A DNA stretch of 64,000 bases, from contig CM046451.1 of assembly GCA_025506515.1 (NCBI GenBank), forward strand, positions 51,515,214 to 51,579,213, in the 5' to 3' direction. The position numbers and the translations under genes are program-made. Shown here one piece after another: positions 33,411 to 44,184 of this stretch. Each line of letters begins with the position of its first letter. The stretch's first letter is position 1. The notes under the pieces were generated by a model. That model saw only the letters and a program-made list of their open reading frames with translations, searched no databases and was not told where the DNA came from. Source of the stretch: Flaveria trinervia (taxonomy: Eukaryota; Streptophyta; Magnoliopsida; Asterales; Asteraceae).

Positions 33411-34020
33411 CAATGTGACTTTCAATGAACACACACCCTGTGTGGTTGGTACTGGTCCTGATCGGCTATTTGATCTTGATTTAGTTACCAACTGTTTTAA
33501 AAAATCTTGTGCGAATGTTTCAGGATCTATGGAAAATATAAATATAGGTGATCCTCATCCAAGATTTGAGCTAAGAAGACCTTCAAGTCATACATCTTCA
33601 ACTCCAGTTGGAACTACTTCTGCTAATGAGGTTTCTATGAGCACTACAATGACAAACTCAGCTGATACATTTGGGGTGCCTTCAAATTCTAGTTTAGAGG
33701 CTCCACAACCAGATAAAAACATCTCAATTATGGAAGACAACAATGGTGGTGGTGACAGTGACCAAGAATTTCTTGATGCCACTAATCACACTATAGATGA
33801 GAACATCAATGATGTCACACACTGCTTGGTTTATGTTTCTCTTGAAAAGTGTGCTGATGTAGTGGGAGAAACATCCATGCCATATCTAAATTTCTCTAAT
33901 TTAGATCTTTCTCAGCAACTTGCTATGATCCCTTAGCTTAGGATCCACAAGTCTCACCCCACCACAAACATCATTGGAGATGTTGTCACAGGGGGAAGAA
34001 CAAGAGGACAAACCCATGAA
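33411..34020 (+). pseudogene. Copia II linker between integrase and RT
   Basis: A Ser/Thr/Asn/Asp-rich open stretch of about 170 codons (33415-33936) has no enzymatic motif. It corresponds to the linker in Copia I and III. It ends with RIHKSHPTTNIIGDV near 33940-33990, which leads into RT. Confidence 0.7.
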
Positions 34021-35040
34021 GCAAATGTTTGTCTTCACTCTTGTTTCTATCCCAAATAGAGCCAAAGAAAGTTGATGAGGCTCTAAAGGATGGAAGTTGG
34101 GATGAACCTATGCAACAAGATCTGCTTCAATTCAAAAGGCAAAAAGTTTGAAACCTTTGTCATCTTCCTTATGGGAAGACTACCATTGGAACCAAATGGG
34201 TGTTTAGTAACAAGAAAGATGATAGAGGCATCATCATCAAGAACAAAGCTAGACTAGTTGTTCAAGGATACACACAAGAAGGAGGGATTGATTACACTAA
34301 TGTCTTTGCTCTAGTAGCAAGATTAGAAGCTGTTAGGATATTCCTGGCATTGGCTGCATCTAAGAACTTCAAGCTCCTTCAGATTGATGCAAAGTGTGCC
34401 TTTTTGTATGGAGTGATTGATGAAGAGGTATATGTCAGACAACCACCTGCTTTTGTAGACCCTCATCATCCAGATTATGTCTGCAAGCTTGACAAAGCTC
34501 TTTATGGGCTACATCAGGCACCTAGGAAATGGTATGAGACACTGTCTGAGTATCTTTGTAAACATGGATACAGGAGAGGTACCATAGATGGAACTCTCTT
34601 CATCAAAGGACAGGGAAATGACATATTGCTAGTTCAAGTGTATGTGCATGACATCATCTTTGGTTCAACTAATCCAAAGCTCTGCAAAGACTTTGAGAAG
34701 CTGATGAAAGACAGATTTGAAATGAGTGCCATGGGGGAACTCAATTTATTTCTGGGAATTCAAGTGAAGCAAGTTGAAGATGGCATCTTCATAAGTTAGT
34801 CAAAGTATGCTCAGGACATACTCAAGAGGTTCAACATGACTCATTGTAAAATTACTAAGACACCCATAGCTAGAAACCACTCCCTTGGACCTGATCTTCA
34901 TGGGGAATGTGTAGATGAGCATTTATACAGGGCAATGATTGGGTCTCTTATGTATCTTACTGCTAGTAGGCCTGATATTATGTTTGCTACATGAATATGT
35001 GCAAGATATCAAGCCAACCCTAAGATGTCGCACCTTATCA
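34021..35040 (+). pseudogene. pol: Copia II reverse transcriptase (broken)
   Basis: A 199-codon open stretch (34200-34799) holds NKARLVVQGYTQEGGIDY, LLQIDAKCAFLYGVIDEEVY and LDKALYGLHQAPRKWYETL. The active site reads YVHD at 34641-34652 instead of YVDD, so one catalytic Asp is lost. Stops at 34797-34799 and near 34995 follow. The region ends with YRAMIGSLMYLTASRPDIMF. Confidence 0.85.
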
Positions 35041-35580
35041 CTATCAAGAGGATTCTAAGATACCTCAAGGGTGCTTCAACACTTGGTTTATGGTACCCTA
35101 AGAATCCTGATTTAATCTGTATGCTTATACAGATAGTGATTATGGTGGTTGCAACATGACTACAAAGTCTACATCTGGGGGATGGTAGTTCCTTGGTGGA
35201 AGGGTTGTCTCATGGCAATGCAGGAAACTCCTGTGTCTCTGCATCAACTGTTAAAGCTGAATACATTGCTACTGCAAGCTGCTGTGCTCAAGTGCTTTGG
35301 ATTCAGAATCAGATGTTGGACTATGGGTTAAACTTCAAGGAGACTCCCATTCACATAGACAACAACAGTGTTATCTCAATCACAAAGAATCCTATGCAGC
35401 ACTCAAGGACCAAGCACATTAATATCATGTATCATTTAATAAGAGATAACTATGAAGAGTGATTAATTAAAATAGTCAAAGTTCACAAAGATGAACAATA
35501 TGCTGATCTGTTTACAAAGGCTTTTGATGTACAGAGATATAAATACCCAATATGAGCTATTGGGATGATAAACTTTGAGT
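35041..35580 (+). pseudogene. pol: Copia II RNase H (broken)
   Basis: RNase H landmarks include YTDSDYGGCNM near 35127, VKAEYIATASCCAQVLWIQN (about 35250-35310) and SRTKHINIMYHLIRDNYEE, ending at a TGA near 35460. Frameshifts lie near 35110 and 35200. This is the usual end of copia pol. Confidence 0.85.
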
Positions 35581-36295
35581 AGATTTTTCTTAAAACTAAT
35601 TCTTATTATTTCTTAAAATATGTGTTTCATAAGTTGTCTAGTTCATCACTTTCATAAGCTCATGTGTTCTTTGGATAGAAATTTCTTTTTGAAGACTTTC
35701 CTAAGATTTTTGAAAATTTCTGATACTTCGGAAGTTATGCTTTTAGCTTCGGAAGCAAATCATGTCTTCAAAATAAATAACTGTCTAAGAAATTTAGCTT
35801 CAGAAGAGTTCTCATATCTATCTTCTGAAGCTTAAATACTTGTCTGAGACGCTTACTTATTTTCAAGTACCATTTACTTCCGAAGCGAAATTAACTCTCG
35901 GAAGCTTTGTATTTTATATACAAGGCAATCAAGTTTTAATTTCTCTTCCGAAGCAAGATTTTCAAAACACTCAGGAAAATCTTCCAAAGTCATTTTAGCT
36001 TCGGAAGCTTTTTAATTAAAACTTCCCAAAATTAACCTTCGGACGCTTTTTGACTTCCAACAAAACTACTTTTTGAGCAAAAGTAAACTACATTTTTAGA
36101 GGTGGGATCGACATCCGTATTTCAAAGTTATCCTCTTTCATTAAACTTTATCTGAAATCCCTCTCACCTATAAACCCAATGGTTTCCCCCTCTTTCTATC
36201 ATCAGTTCTTCCTCCAAACCTAAAATCCCAAATTCTCTCAGAAATTTCTTTCTTCCTTCTTTCTTCATCATTAAGCTACCACAAAATGTCCAACC
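35581..36295 (+). other. Copia II 3' non-coding region rich in CTTCGGAAG-type motifs
   Basis: About 700 bp lie between RNase H and the third ORF. CTTCGGAAG or its reverse complement CTTCCGAAG, or one-base variants, occurs about ten times between 35725 and 36050 (for example near 35727, 35747, 35878, 35945, 36000). Several are part of longer inverted repeats such as AGCTTCGGAAGCT. No gene was seen. Confidence 0.8.
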
Positions 36296-36480
36296 TTGCT
36301 CACAGAAATGATCCCAACTTTACTATGCAGCTACACAGGGAACATAATCATGTTGCTCTGTAAAGTTCTGCAAAAGATCCTCATTTCTCAGAGCATTGTT
36401 GATTCTTAGCTTTGTCCAACTATTTCACCTCCCTAACCATTGATCCTCCATTCTATGAGGATCATTTGCTTGAATTCTGG
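36296..36480 (+). pseudogene. Copia II third ORF, 5' fragment
   Basis: The ATG at 36296 opens MSNLAHRNDPNFTMQL. Stops lie at 36359-36361 and 36407-36409, and the frame continues to PPFYEDHLLEFW, where gypsy LTR sequence begins. The N-terminus aligns loosely with the third ORF of Copia III (HNCVAYF against HNHVALL; IYPDSLCQF against FYEDHLLEF). The position after pol matches the additional ORF of Sireviruses. Its function is unknown to me. Confidence 0.65.
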
Positions 36481-36879
36481 TTATTGAATTAGTGGTTTTT
36501 ATGTGTTTATGATGGGTTTTATCCGGTTATGTGTTTATGTGCATATGGGTTATGTTTGTGCTCGGGTGTGTGTGTTTTTAGATATTTTTTCTAGGTGTTT
36601 TGAACTCTTTGCAAGCGGGTTAAAAGGAAGAACACCTAAGTTGCATCAGGTGAGTTGTAGACCTTGGTTTTTGCTTGTTTTCAAACAACTTGGGGCTGAA
36701 AATGTATTTCAATGATTTTCCAATGTTTGAGTATGTATGCCGTATGTATTATGCATGATTGAATGTGATTCTTGAATGCTCATAGGTTGTTCATGTTTAG
36801 AATAGCCACATTAAGCTTTGAACAGATGGATTTGATGATTGGGTTGAAAACATACCCGAAACATGTTGAACAGAAGGTC

Positions 36880-37300
36880 CATGCGCCTAGATAAGGCTCA
36901 TGCGCCTGAAAATGCCTTAGAAAGAATTAAGTGTAATCCATGCGCCCAAATAGTAGCCCATGCGCCTAAGATTACCTTAGAAATGTTTAAGTACAACCCA
37001 TGCGCCTGAACAGTGGCCCATGCGCCAAGAAATGTTAGCCGGATGACTAAGTGTAAGGCCATGCGCCCCAATAGTGCCCATGTGCCCATGTGGCTAATGC
37101 GCCTAAATGTCCATGCGTCTGAATTACTCATGCGTCTAAGTGTTCATACGCACAAGTAGTGCCCATGCGCCTGAATAGTTCATGCGCCTAAAGTGAAAAT
37201 GTTTAAGTGTTGGCTGATGCGCCTACATAGTAATGAAACGCCCGAACAGCTCATGCGCCCAAATAGTTCCCATACGCCCAAATAGTTCCCATGCGCCTAA
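36880..37300 (+). repeat. CATGCGCC interspersed array inside Gypsy D LTR
   Basis: About eleven exact and eight degenerate copies of CATGCGCC occur within 420 bp, usually followed by TAAG, TGAA or CAAATAG. Spacing varies from about 15 to 40 bp, so it is not a simple tandem repeat. It is a CpG-containing cluster in otherwise AT-rich sequence. Confidence 0.9.
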
Positions 37301-37397
37301 GCACTTAGAAATTTTTACAGAAATTTTTTGGGAGTCTGTGCATTAGGGTTTTGACCGAAGTTGACTAAGGGCTTATTAATGATGATGTTTCATGCAT

Positions 37398-37402
37398 GAT
37401 AT
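37398..37402 (+). repeat. Target duplication GATAT, left copy (Copia III)
   Basis: It matches 57805-57809 exactly. Confidence 0.95.
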
Positions 37403-38118
37403 TGTAGGGATCGAGATCTAGTTTGATCAATTAGATTAGATTAGGATTTGCAGCGGAATAGCACACGAATTACACGAAATTCTAGCAAGAATAATATGAA
37501 TATTCAATCAAACAGTAACAGTTATAGAGAGAGTTTTCTGCAAAAAGAATGTTTTCATTCATGCACAAGCTTCCCGTAAAGGGAAATCAGGTCAACATTC
37601 CTTTTATAAGGAATGTGACATCAGCTAACGTCACATGATAGTGACATCTAACTGATTTATACAAACAACTGAAATTATACTAAACTACTGAAGATGTCCA
37701 CAACAACTGAGGACACCTTCATTAGAATCTATGTATAAACTAACATTATAACTACTAAAGTTATAACATGTGAAGTATAAGAACTTCAGATGTTTTACAT
37801 AATATAAAACTACTTATTACAAACTACTGAAATATAAACCATCACAACTACTAAAGAGAACTACTTCAGCTATTGTGACAACTTCTGAAAACTTGATCTT
37901 CAGACTTTGTCTTCAGTAGTTGTCTTCAGACTTTGTCTTCAGCAGTTGTCTTCAGACTTTGTCTTCAGCAATTGTCTTCAGACTTTGTCTTCAGACTTTG
38001 TCTTCAGCAGTTGTCTTCAGACTTTGTCTTCAGCAGATGTAGATCACTTCAGTTGTTTTGATGTCTGTGGGACTTAAAGGTTTTTCTGATCTGGCTCATT
38101 GGTTCTTTCGGTCCAACA
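37403..38118 (-). repeat. Copia III 3' LTR (716 bp)
   Basis: It begins TGTAGGGATCG and ends GGTCCAACA on the plus strand. It matches 56882-57804 apart from the number of 13-bp units (11 here). Confidence 0.95.
37898..38040. repeat. 13-bp VNTR, 11 units, in Copia III 3' LTR
   Basis: Exactly 143 bp of two alternating 13-mers, CTTCAGACTTTGT and CTTCAGCAGTTGT (with variants), and no gaps. Confidence 0.95.
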
Positions 38119-38135
38119 AACTCCCCCTGAGCCAA
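38119..38135 (-). other. Copia III polypurine tract
   Basis: The minus strand reads GGCTCAGGGGGAGTT directly before the 3' LTR. Confidence 0.9.
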
Positions 38136-38600
38136 TGTAGCCAAAACGTTTAAAATTATTGAGGTCCCACTTATTGGCAGAAACAAAATTTGGATCAGCT
38201 CAGAATTCTTCAATTTTAAGCTCAGGCCAGGGAAGAAATTTTAAAAGGTTTGATTGGCAAAGGATGAATGGGAACTCTGTCTTGGGGAATTGGACACAGA
38301 GCTGTTACCCCATCCATGAAACCTACTTCCCAATAATGAGTCTGTAAGACTCTCTGACATAAGCCTCAAGGAAAACAACTTGTTTTTCCATTGTGAGTTC
38401 TTCAGCTCCACTTTCAAAGAAGAACTCAAGCCATAGTACTCAGATAAGTACTTAATATGCTTTCCATTTTTCAGCTCCACAGTTGTTATCTCTGTATGCA
38501 AACTCATCAGGATGAGTGCCTTCAAGCAATAACTGGAGCTCATTTCTTCTTATTTCTTCAAGCTTCTTGTAGATTAACCCCTTCTTTACCATTTTGTTTT
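38136..38600 (-). other. Copia III sequence between third ORF and purine tract
   Basis: About 465 bp lie downstream of the third ORF. Short ORFs on both strands show no recognisable domain. I see nothing else in it. Confidence 0.6.
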
Positions 38601-41600
38601 CTAGTAAAGTTTTGGAGTCATTTTAGACTTGTAAGCTCTCTTGAAGTCATCAAGAATTTCCCAGGGTGACACTACAATGGCCAGCATTATCACAGCATCG
38701 ACAATCTTCTGTACTTGGCCATTGTATCTGCTTGGAATCTTCATTTTGTGAATTGTGTCACTTACTCTGGGGTCAGGCCAAATTCTCACTCTCTCTTTCT
38801 CATATTGGAATGTAAATCTGAGAGCATACAACCTCTGAGCATGTTTCTTCATATCTTGTATGGATGACGACTTGGGAAACTCTTTATCAATCATCCTTAA
38901 CAGTTGCTCATCATGTTGTTTGTGTTCTTCTTCTTCTTCAAGTTTGACTTTTACCATTTGCCTTTGAAAGTCAGGTGTGATTGTTGTTGGTTGACTCCTA
39001 GGCTCAGGCATTTTTATTTTGAGAATAGTAGAGAGTAGCAGACTATCATCCTCATCATCATCTTCTTCTTCTTCTTCCATCCTCAACACCCTTCTCTTCC
39101 TCTTAGGTGCATCATTAGTAATGGGTTCAGTAGGTTCTTAGGTAAAGGAAGTGGTTTTGAGTGTTGTGAAGGTGGTTGTTTTGGATTGGGTGATAGTGCA
39201 GGCTGCTCTAGCATCTTGGATTTGAGTGAAGCTTTGGATAGTTTTGCCATGTCAGTCCTTTTCCTAGCACTAGCTTCATCAAGAGCTTCTATGATCAATC
39301 CTTTGTTAAATACTTCAGAAGAACAGATTCTGGTGGTTATCTCCAAAATACTGTCTCTGGACCATGACTTTACTTCAATGATCGACCTTCCCAGATGTTT
39401 TGATATAAATCTTGCCATAGTTTCCAGCCTTTATCTTTCTTTCTGACTCTAACTTGCCCATCTTTGTTCAATTTCTTAAATCTCTAACCTTCTGATCTCA
39501 TAGTCAAGTTTGGCAGTGTCAAATCCTTGTCTGAAGAGTTGATCAATAATCTTATCCATAGATCTGCTATGTTTCAGATCAGCTTCTTTGATCAATTCCT
39601 CTAACTTTTTCTCACCTTTAGTCTTTTCAGAGGATTTCTTCCTTTTGTTGGTGATCATCTCTTTTTCTTTCTACTCTTTTTCTGCTTCCTCTTCAGCTCT
39701 TTTTCTTTCGTCTACTTTCACTGACTTAGACTCTCCCTTTTTGGTTGCATTCGGTTCAGGGGTTTGAATGTCAGAAAGTTTCTTAGAAACCGCAACATCA
39801 ACTAAAGATTGAAGAGTAGAGGAAAGCCTCTCATCAATGGCTTGATGTACAATGTTTGTGATTATGGAAGTGATGAGAGGTAAGGATGTTTGAAAGGCAG
39901 CAACCATTTGCTCAGAGGGGTTCTGTCCCTGAGAAATGGCACCTAAAGCAGAGGCTGGTGGCAAGTTTGTTAAGAGTGGCTCAGTATTTGGGATAGTTTG
40001 AGGAGAAACTGCCATTTGTGGGTGAATGTGGGCAGATGGACTTGATTCTTGTGACATTTCGACAAGCAGTTCTTGTAGTCTGCATACCTCAGTCTCAAGA
40101 ATAGTATTTTGGGCTAGAACATCAAAAAAAAGCTAGGTCATCATCAGTCTGTGCTAAATCAGCTGACCTCCTGATGAAATCAGGATGAACATGTGCTGAG
40201 TGTAGATCAGTATTCACATGTGCCCTTATTTCTCGGAACTGGGGACTTCCTGCCTCAGGATAATGTCCTTCATTGGCAGTTGCCTCGGGTGAGGACCTAG
40301 AAATGATTCCAGCTTCATCCTGATCATGTGCTGAATAAGGAGAAGAGGCAGCCTCACCAGATGTTCTAATCTCCTCCTCTACACTAGGAGATTGAACTCT
40401 GTAATCCCTGTGTGTGGGTTATCAGCTACATTATAATCCTCTCCCTCAATGGTTGAGGTTTTCCCAGTAGTAATAGGTTTCTGGGGATGGGTAGAGGAAT
40501 GTAGTTGAGTCAACACTTGTGCAATAACCATAGTTGGGCTTGTAGGGGTGGCTTCAGTGGGAGATAGCTGTGAAAAGGGTTTCACCTGGTGAGAATGGTA
40601 GTCTCCAATGGCAATCCTCTCAAGTGAGAGAGATTCCAGTAATGTGGTTTCCCCATTTTTGGTTGCATCAGGATCCTGTTGAGAGGATACCTGAGCGGTT
40701 TCAGCTGGTAGAGTCCTGGAAACTACAGGGGGATTACTACCCATAGTTTCATCTTGCCATTGTGTTGCAGGGGCATCATCAGGGGACTCATCTCCCTGAG
40801 TAGCCTTTTTGGGTTGTTTGGAGTAACGTTTGGAGGGGACTTTGGATCTGGAGGATGAGGCTGTGGTACCTTCTTCTTGGGTTTTAGCAGTTGGCAGCCT
40901 CTTTGAGGTGTGGGTCAGAGTTGTGCCTGGAGTATACCTCTGGCAAAACTACCACAGCAAGGACTCCAAGGCCAACAGGGCCATCAGATTGTAACTGATT
41001 CATGATTATGGCCATAAGAAACCTTGGATATAATAGCCATCTGTTAGCTACAGGTTTCATTGTCAGATCTTTTAATTCTAAAAATATAATTTCAGAAAAT
41101 TTAAGCTTTGACGTTCAAGAATAGAATACAATACCTGCTGCCACCTGGATGACATTTGATCCCATGAAGAGGTTTTGGGGGCAAGACAAACATTGATCAT
41201 GTGAAAGATAAGGCGTTCAGCATCATGAAAGTGCTTCTTCAGAATGGTAGTAGCACTTAGGTTGCCCTCATAGCCATGATTAAAGAATGAGAGATCAATG
41301 GTGCCCTTTGGGTATTTGGTGACAAAGGTAGCATCATTCAGATCTAGCGTTTGGCGAATGATAGCAGGAGTGACAATCACCTTCTTCTTGTTTACAAATG
41401 GCTGGAGAGTGATCGCAACATCATTCTCACCAATATGGATGGTGACATTTGTCTAGAATTGACAAAGAGAGTCGGGATAGATGGTAGGATTCAGAAGAAA
41501 AGCTGTTCGATACTGGGAATCAGCCATCAGATCAATAGCATCATCAAACTTAGTCCAAAAAGTCGATTTTGTGAAGTAAGCAACACAGTTGTGTCGAGGT

Positions 41601-41620
41601 TTGATTTGCATGGTCACCAT
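38601..41620 (-). pseudogene. Copia III third ORF after pol (large, unknown function, broken)
   Basis: The ATG at 41620 opens MVTMQIKPRHNCVAYF. A TAG where Trp is expected (near 41452) interrupts it, and the frame resumes through VTPAIIRQTLDLNDATFVTKYP and FHDAERLIFHMINVCLAPKT. The middle is rich in Ser, Thr, Pro and Gln (40745-39671). The later part has charged helical segments (KKLEELIKEADLKHSRSMDK) and ends YKSKMTPKLY at 38601. I see no signal peptide or membrane segment, so the label envelope, often used for this position in Sireviruses, is not supported. At least four breaks are present. The N-terminus is related to the fragment in Copia II. Confidence 0.7.
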
Positions 41621-42291
41621 TAATGGGAGATGAATGTTCGGAAATCGATTTATGAAAAGTTTGAAGCTAGGGTTAGCTATTTATAGGTTATGAAACGGCT
41701 GAAAGAAAACAGCTGAAAGTTTTGGTTTTAGTCATCAGTTGTAGAAAACGAATGAAGACATGGTTTTAACTTTCAGGTGTTGTAAACAACTGAAGACTTG
41801 GTGTTTGTCATCAGTAGTTGAAAACTACTGAAGACTTGGTTTGCTTCAGTTGTTTTGAAATGAAACAGCAGTTGTTAGAAACAATTGAAGAATAAACTTA
41901 CTCATCAGTTGTTGTCATCAATTCACATATCTCAGTTGTTTCATTTGACCTTAACACTTACTCGGCAGGTTATCTGATTTTCAGATGTTTCATTGGTCAT
42001 GAGTACTTATCTGTTAGAATAGACGTCAGTAGTTGTAACCACTTCAGTACTTTGCAATAGATAAAGTACTTCAGTACTTTAAGGAATTTACTTTTCAGTA
42101 GTTATGAAAAACTACTAAAGCTAAAATAGCTTCAGTACCTATTCGTGACAGTTGTATACTGATGCTAATCAGTACGTGGGAGCTAAGATCATCAGTAGTT
42201 GTCAATTTATTCAAGCTGCAGCATACCAAGCCTTAGCACAAGATTTTGAAAAGTTGCACTGTCCAAAGGCTTAGTAAATATATCTGCAAGC
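41621..42291 (-). other. Copia III non-coding region with CTACTGAAG / CAACTGAAG motifs
   Basis: The words CTACTGAAG, CAACTGAAG and their reverse complements recur, for example near 41755, 41785 and 41825 and in variants to 42195. These are the same words found in the LTRs. No gene was seen. It separates RNase H from the third ORF. Confidence 0.75.
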
Positions 42292-43927
42292 TCACAGCAC
42301 TAGGAACAAACTTGGATCAATCAGACCTTTTTCATAACAATCCCTGATAAAATGATGTCTGATCGCAATATGTTTGGTCCTAGAATGCTGGACAGGATTC
42401 TTAACAATACAAAGAGCTAAAGCACTGTCCATTAGTAAAGGAGTCTTAGTCTCTGTAATGTCATAATCCAGTAATTGATTCTGAAGCCAGAGTACCTGAG
42501 ATGTACAACTTGCAGCAACAATGTACTCTGCTTCAGTAGTGGATGTAGCAATAGAGGTTTGTTTCTTACTCTGCCAAGAAACCACACAGTTGCCTAGAAA
42601 TTGGCATCCACCAGAGGTGGATTTTCTGGTCAATTTACACCTGGCATAGTCACTATCAGAAAAAGCAACTAATTTGCAAGAGTGCCAGTGGAATACCAAA
42701 GTCCTAGAGATTCCTTGCAAATATCTAAAGATCCTTTTGACTGCAATCATATGGGATTCTTTAGGTGCTGCCAGAAATCTAGCACAGACACAAGTTGCAA
42801 ACATAATGTCTGGTCTAGAAGTTGTAAGATACATCAAGGAACCAATCATACATTTGTAAAGAGTTTCATCAACTGCTTTACCTTTCTGATCAGCATCCAG
42901 TTGTGTGGTGCTGCACATGGGAGTAGAACAGGGCTTACAGTTTTGTATATCAAATTTTTTCAACAAATCCTTTATATATTTTGACTAATGAATGAAAGTT
43001 CCATCAGCCTTTTGTTTGATTTGCAACCCAAGAAAGAACTGTAATTCTCCCATGGCACTCATTCAAACTTTTGTTGCATCAACTTAGTAAAGGCATCACA
43101 CAACTGTGGATCCGAGGATGCAAAAATAGTATCATCAACATAAATTTGAACAAGGAGCGTATGCATGCCTACTTTCTTAATGAACAAGGTTTTATTTATG
43201 GAGCCTCTAGTGAAATTATTTTGAAGAATAAAGTTTGACAGTGTTTCATACCAGGCTCTTGGTGCTTGTTTTAGTCCATAAGAGCCTTATCAAGCTTATA
43301 CACCCAATCTGGATGTTTATGATCTTCAAAACCTAGTGGTTGGCACACATAAACTTCTTCTTTTATTTTACCATATAAGAATGCACTTTTGACAACCATT
43401 TGAAAAACTTTGAGATTATGAAAAGCAGCATAAGCTAAAAACAATGTGATTGCTTCTAGTCTGGCTACAGAGGCAAAGGTTTCATCATAATCAATACCTT
43501 CTTCTTGTGAAAACCCTTGTACAACCAGTCTGGCCTTGTTCTTGACAATTTGGCCTTTTTCATCAGTTTTATTCCTAAACACCCATTTAGTGCCTATTGC
43601 ACACTTACCTTGGGGAAGAGGAACCAGTTCCCACACTTGCTGCTTTTGAAACTGAAGAAGCTCAAGTTGCATAGCTTCAACCCATCCATTGTCTCTTAAT
43701 GCAATATGATAATTCTTTGGCTCTTGTTGACTGATGAAGAGAGCATAGAAGCAGAAGTTGGACAATTGACTTCTGGTTGAAACCCAAGCATTAATGTCAC
43801 CAATGATCTGAGACATGGGATGATTCTTTAGTTCTGGATACTCAATAAGAACTGCGCAAGTGTTTGTAGGTGATTCGGCAGCAACAGATGGTGATCCAGA
43901 TTCTTGAAACCTAGAATGAGATGACAA
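42292..43927 (-). pseudogene. pol: Copia III reverse transcriptase and RNase H (broken)
   Basis: RT begins near 43800 with NFCFYALFISQQEPKNYHIA and continues through KNKARLVVQGFSQEEGIDYD and KSAFLYGKIKEEVYVCQP. A break near 43271 follows, and the active-site codons for YVDD lie near 43130-43145. RNase H (42292-42966) is one open frame of 224 codons: IGSLMYLTTSRPDIMFATCV, STSGGCQFLGNCVVSWQSKK, STTEAEYIVAASCTSQVLWL and SRTKHIAIRHHFIRDC. Only two or three breaks are present, so it is better preserved than Copia I or II. Confidence 0.9.
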
Positions 43928-44184
43928 TTCAAATGAAGTAGAGGATTCAGAGATCTCATCAGCATTGTTATGGATGGAACTACTGAAGCTACAGGAACAT
44001 CAAGTTTAGTAGACTCAGGCAATTGATCACTAAAACTTGCATTGATACCAACAGATGGATAACATGTTGCAGAAAATGATGGATTCATAGAACCTGCAAC
44101 ATTTGGAGACTGATAAAGAACATATTGCAGTATGTCCAGATCAAATAACTCCACAGGATTTTCTGGGATTTTCTACTTTGGAGA
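43928..44184 (-). pseudogene. Copia III integrase-RT linker, part 2
   Basis: The frame continues from the far side of Copia IV as NPVELFDLDILQYV after one in-frame TAG. It is a low-complexity linker without domain. Its join to 52381 on removing Copia IV proves the nesting. Confidence 0.75.
44180..44184. repeat. Target duplication GGAGA, left copy (Copia IV)
   Basis: It matches 52376-52380 exactly. Confidence 0.95.

Larger units (their letters stand above)
18249..36480 (+). mobile_element. Copia II: Sirevirus-like element, split by Gypsy C, 3' LTR lost
   Basis: It has a 5' LTR (about 18249-18992), primer site, gag, a nested Gypsy C (20858-31174), gag hinge, protease, integrase, RT, RNase H, a 3' non-coding region and the start of a third ORF (36296-36480). 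It is then cut by gypsy LTR sequence. No second copy of its LTR is in the window. A long Gag hinge with a second zinc knuckle and an ORF after pol are Sirevirus traits. All genes are broken. Confidence 0.85.
36481..37402 (+). repeat. Gypsy D 5' LTR, left piece
   Basis: It shares GTGGTTTTTATGTGTTTATG and the following 150 bp with the 3' LTR near 63850-64000. The LTR start is missing at the joint with Copia II. It contains the CATGCGCC array. It ends at the GATAT duplication made by Copia III. Confidence 0.85.

Noticed and set aside
36503..36715. Cys/Val-rich 70-codon ORF
   Set aside because: It lies in the Gypsy D LTR, and the same GT-rich stretch recurs in the 3' LTR near 63850-64000.
37898..38040. 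Possible CRISPR-like or satellite locus
   Set aside because: The repeats are contiguous 13-mers without spacers, inside an LTR of a plant retrotransposon.
38601..41620. Retroviral-type envelope gene
   Set aside because: The position fits the env-like ORF of Sireviruses, but I see no signal peptide, transmembrane segment or fusion peptide. It is reported as a third ORF of unknown function.
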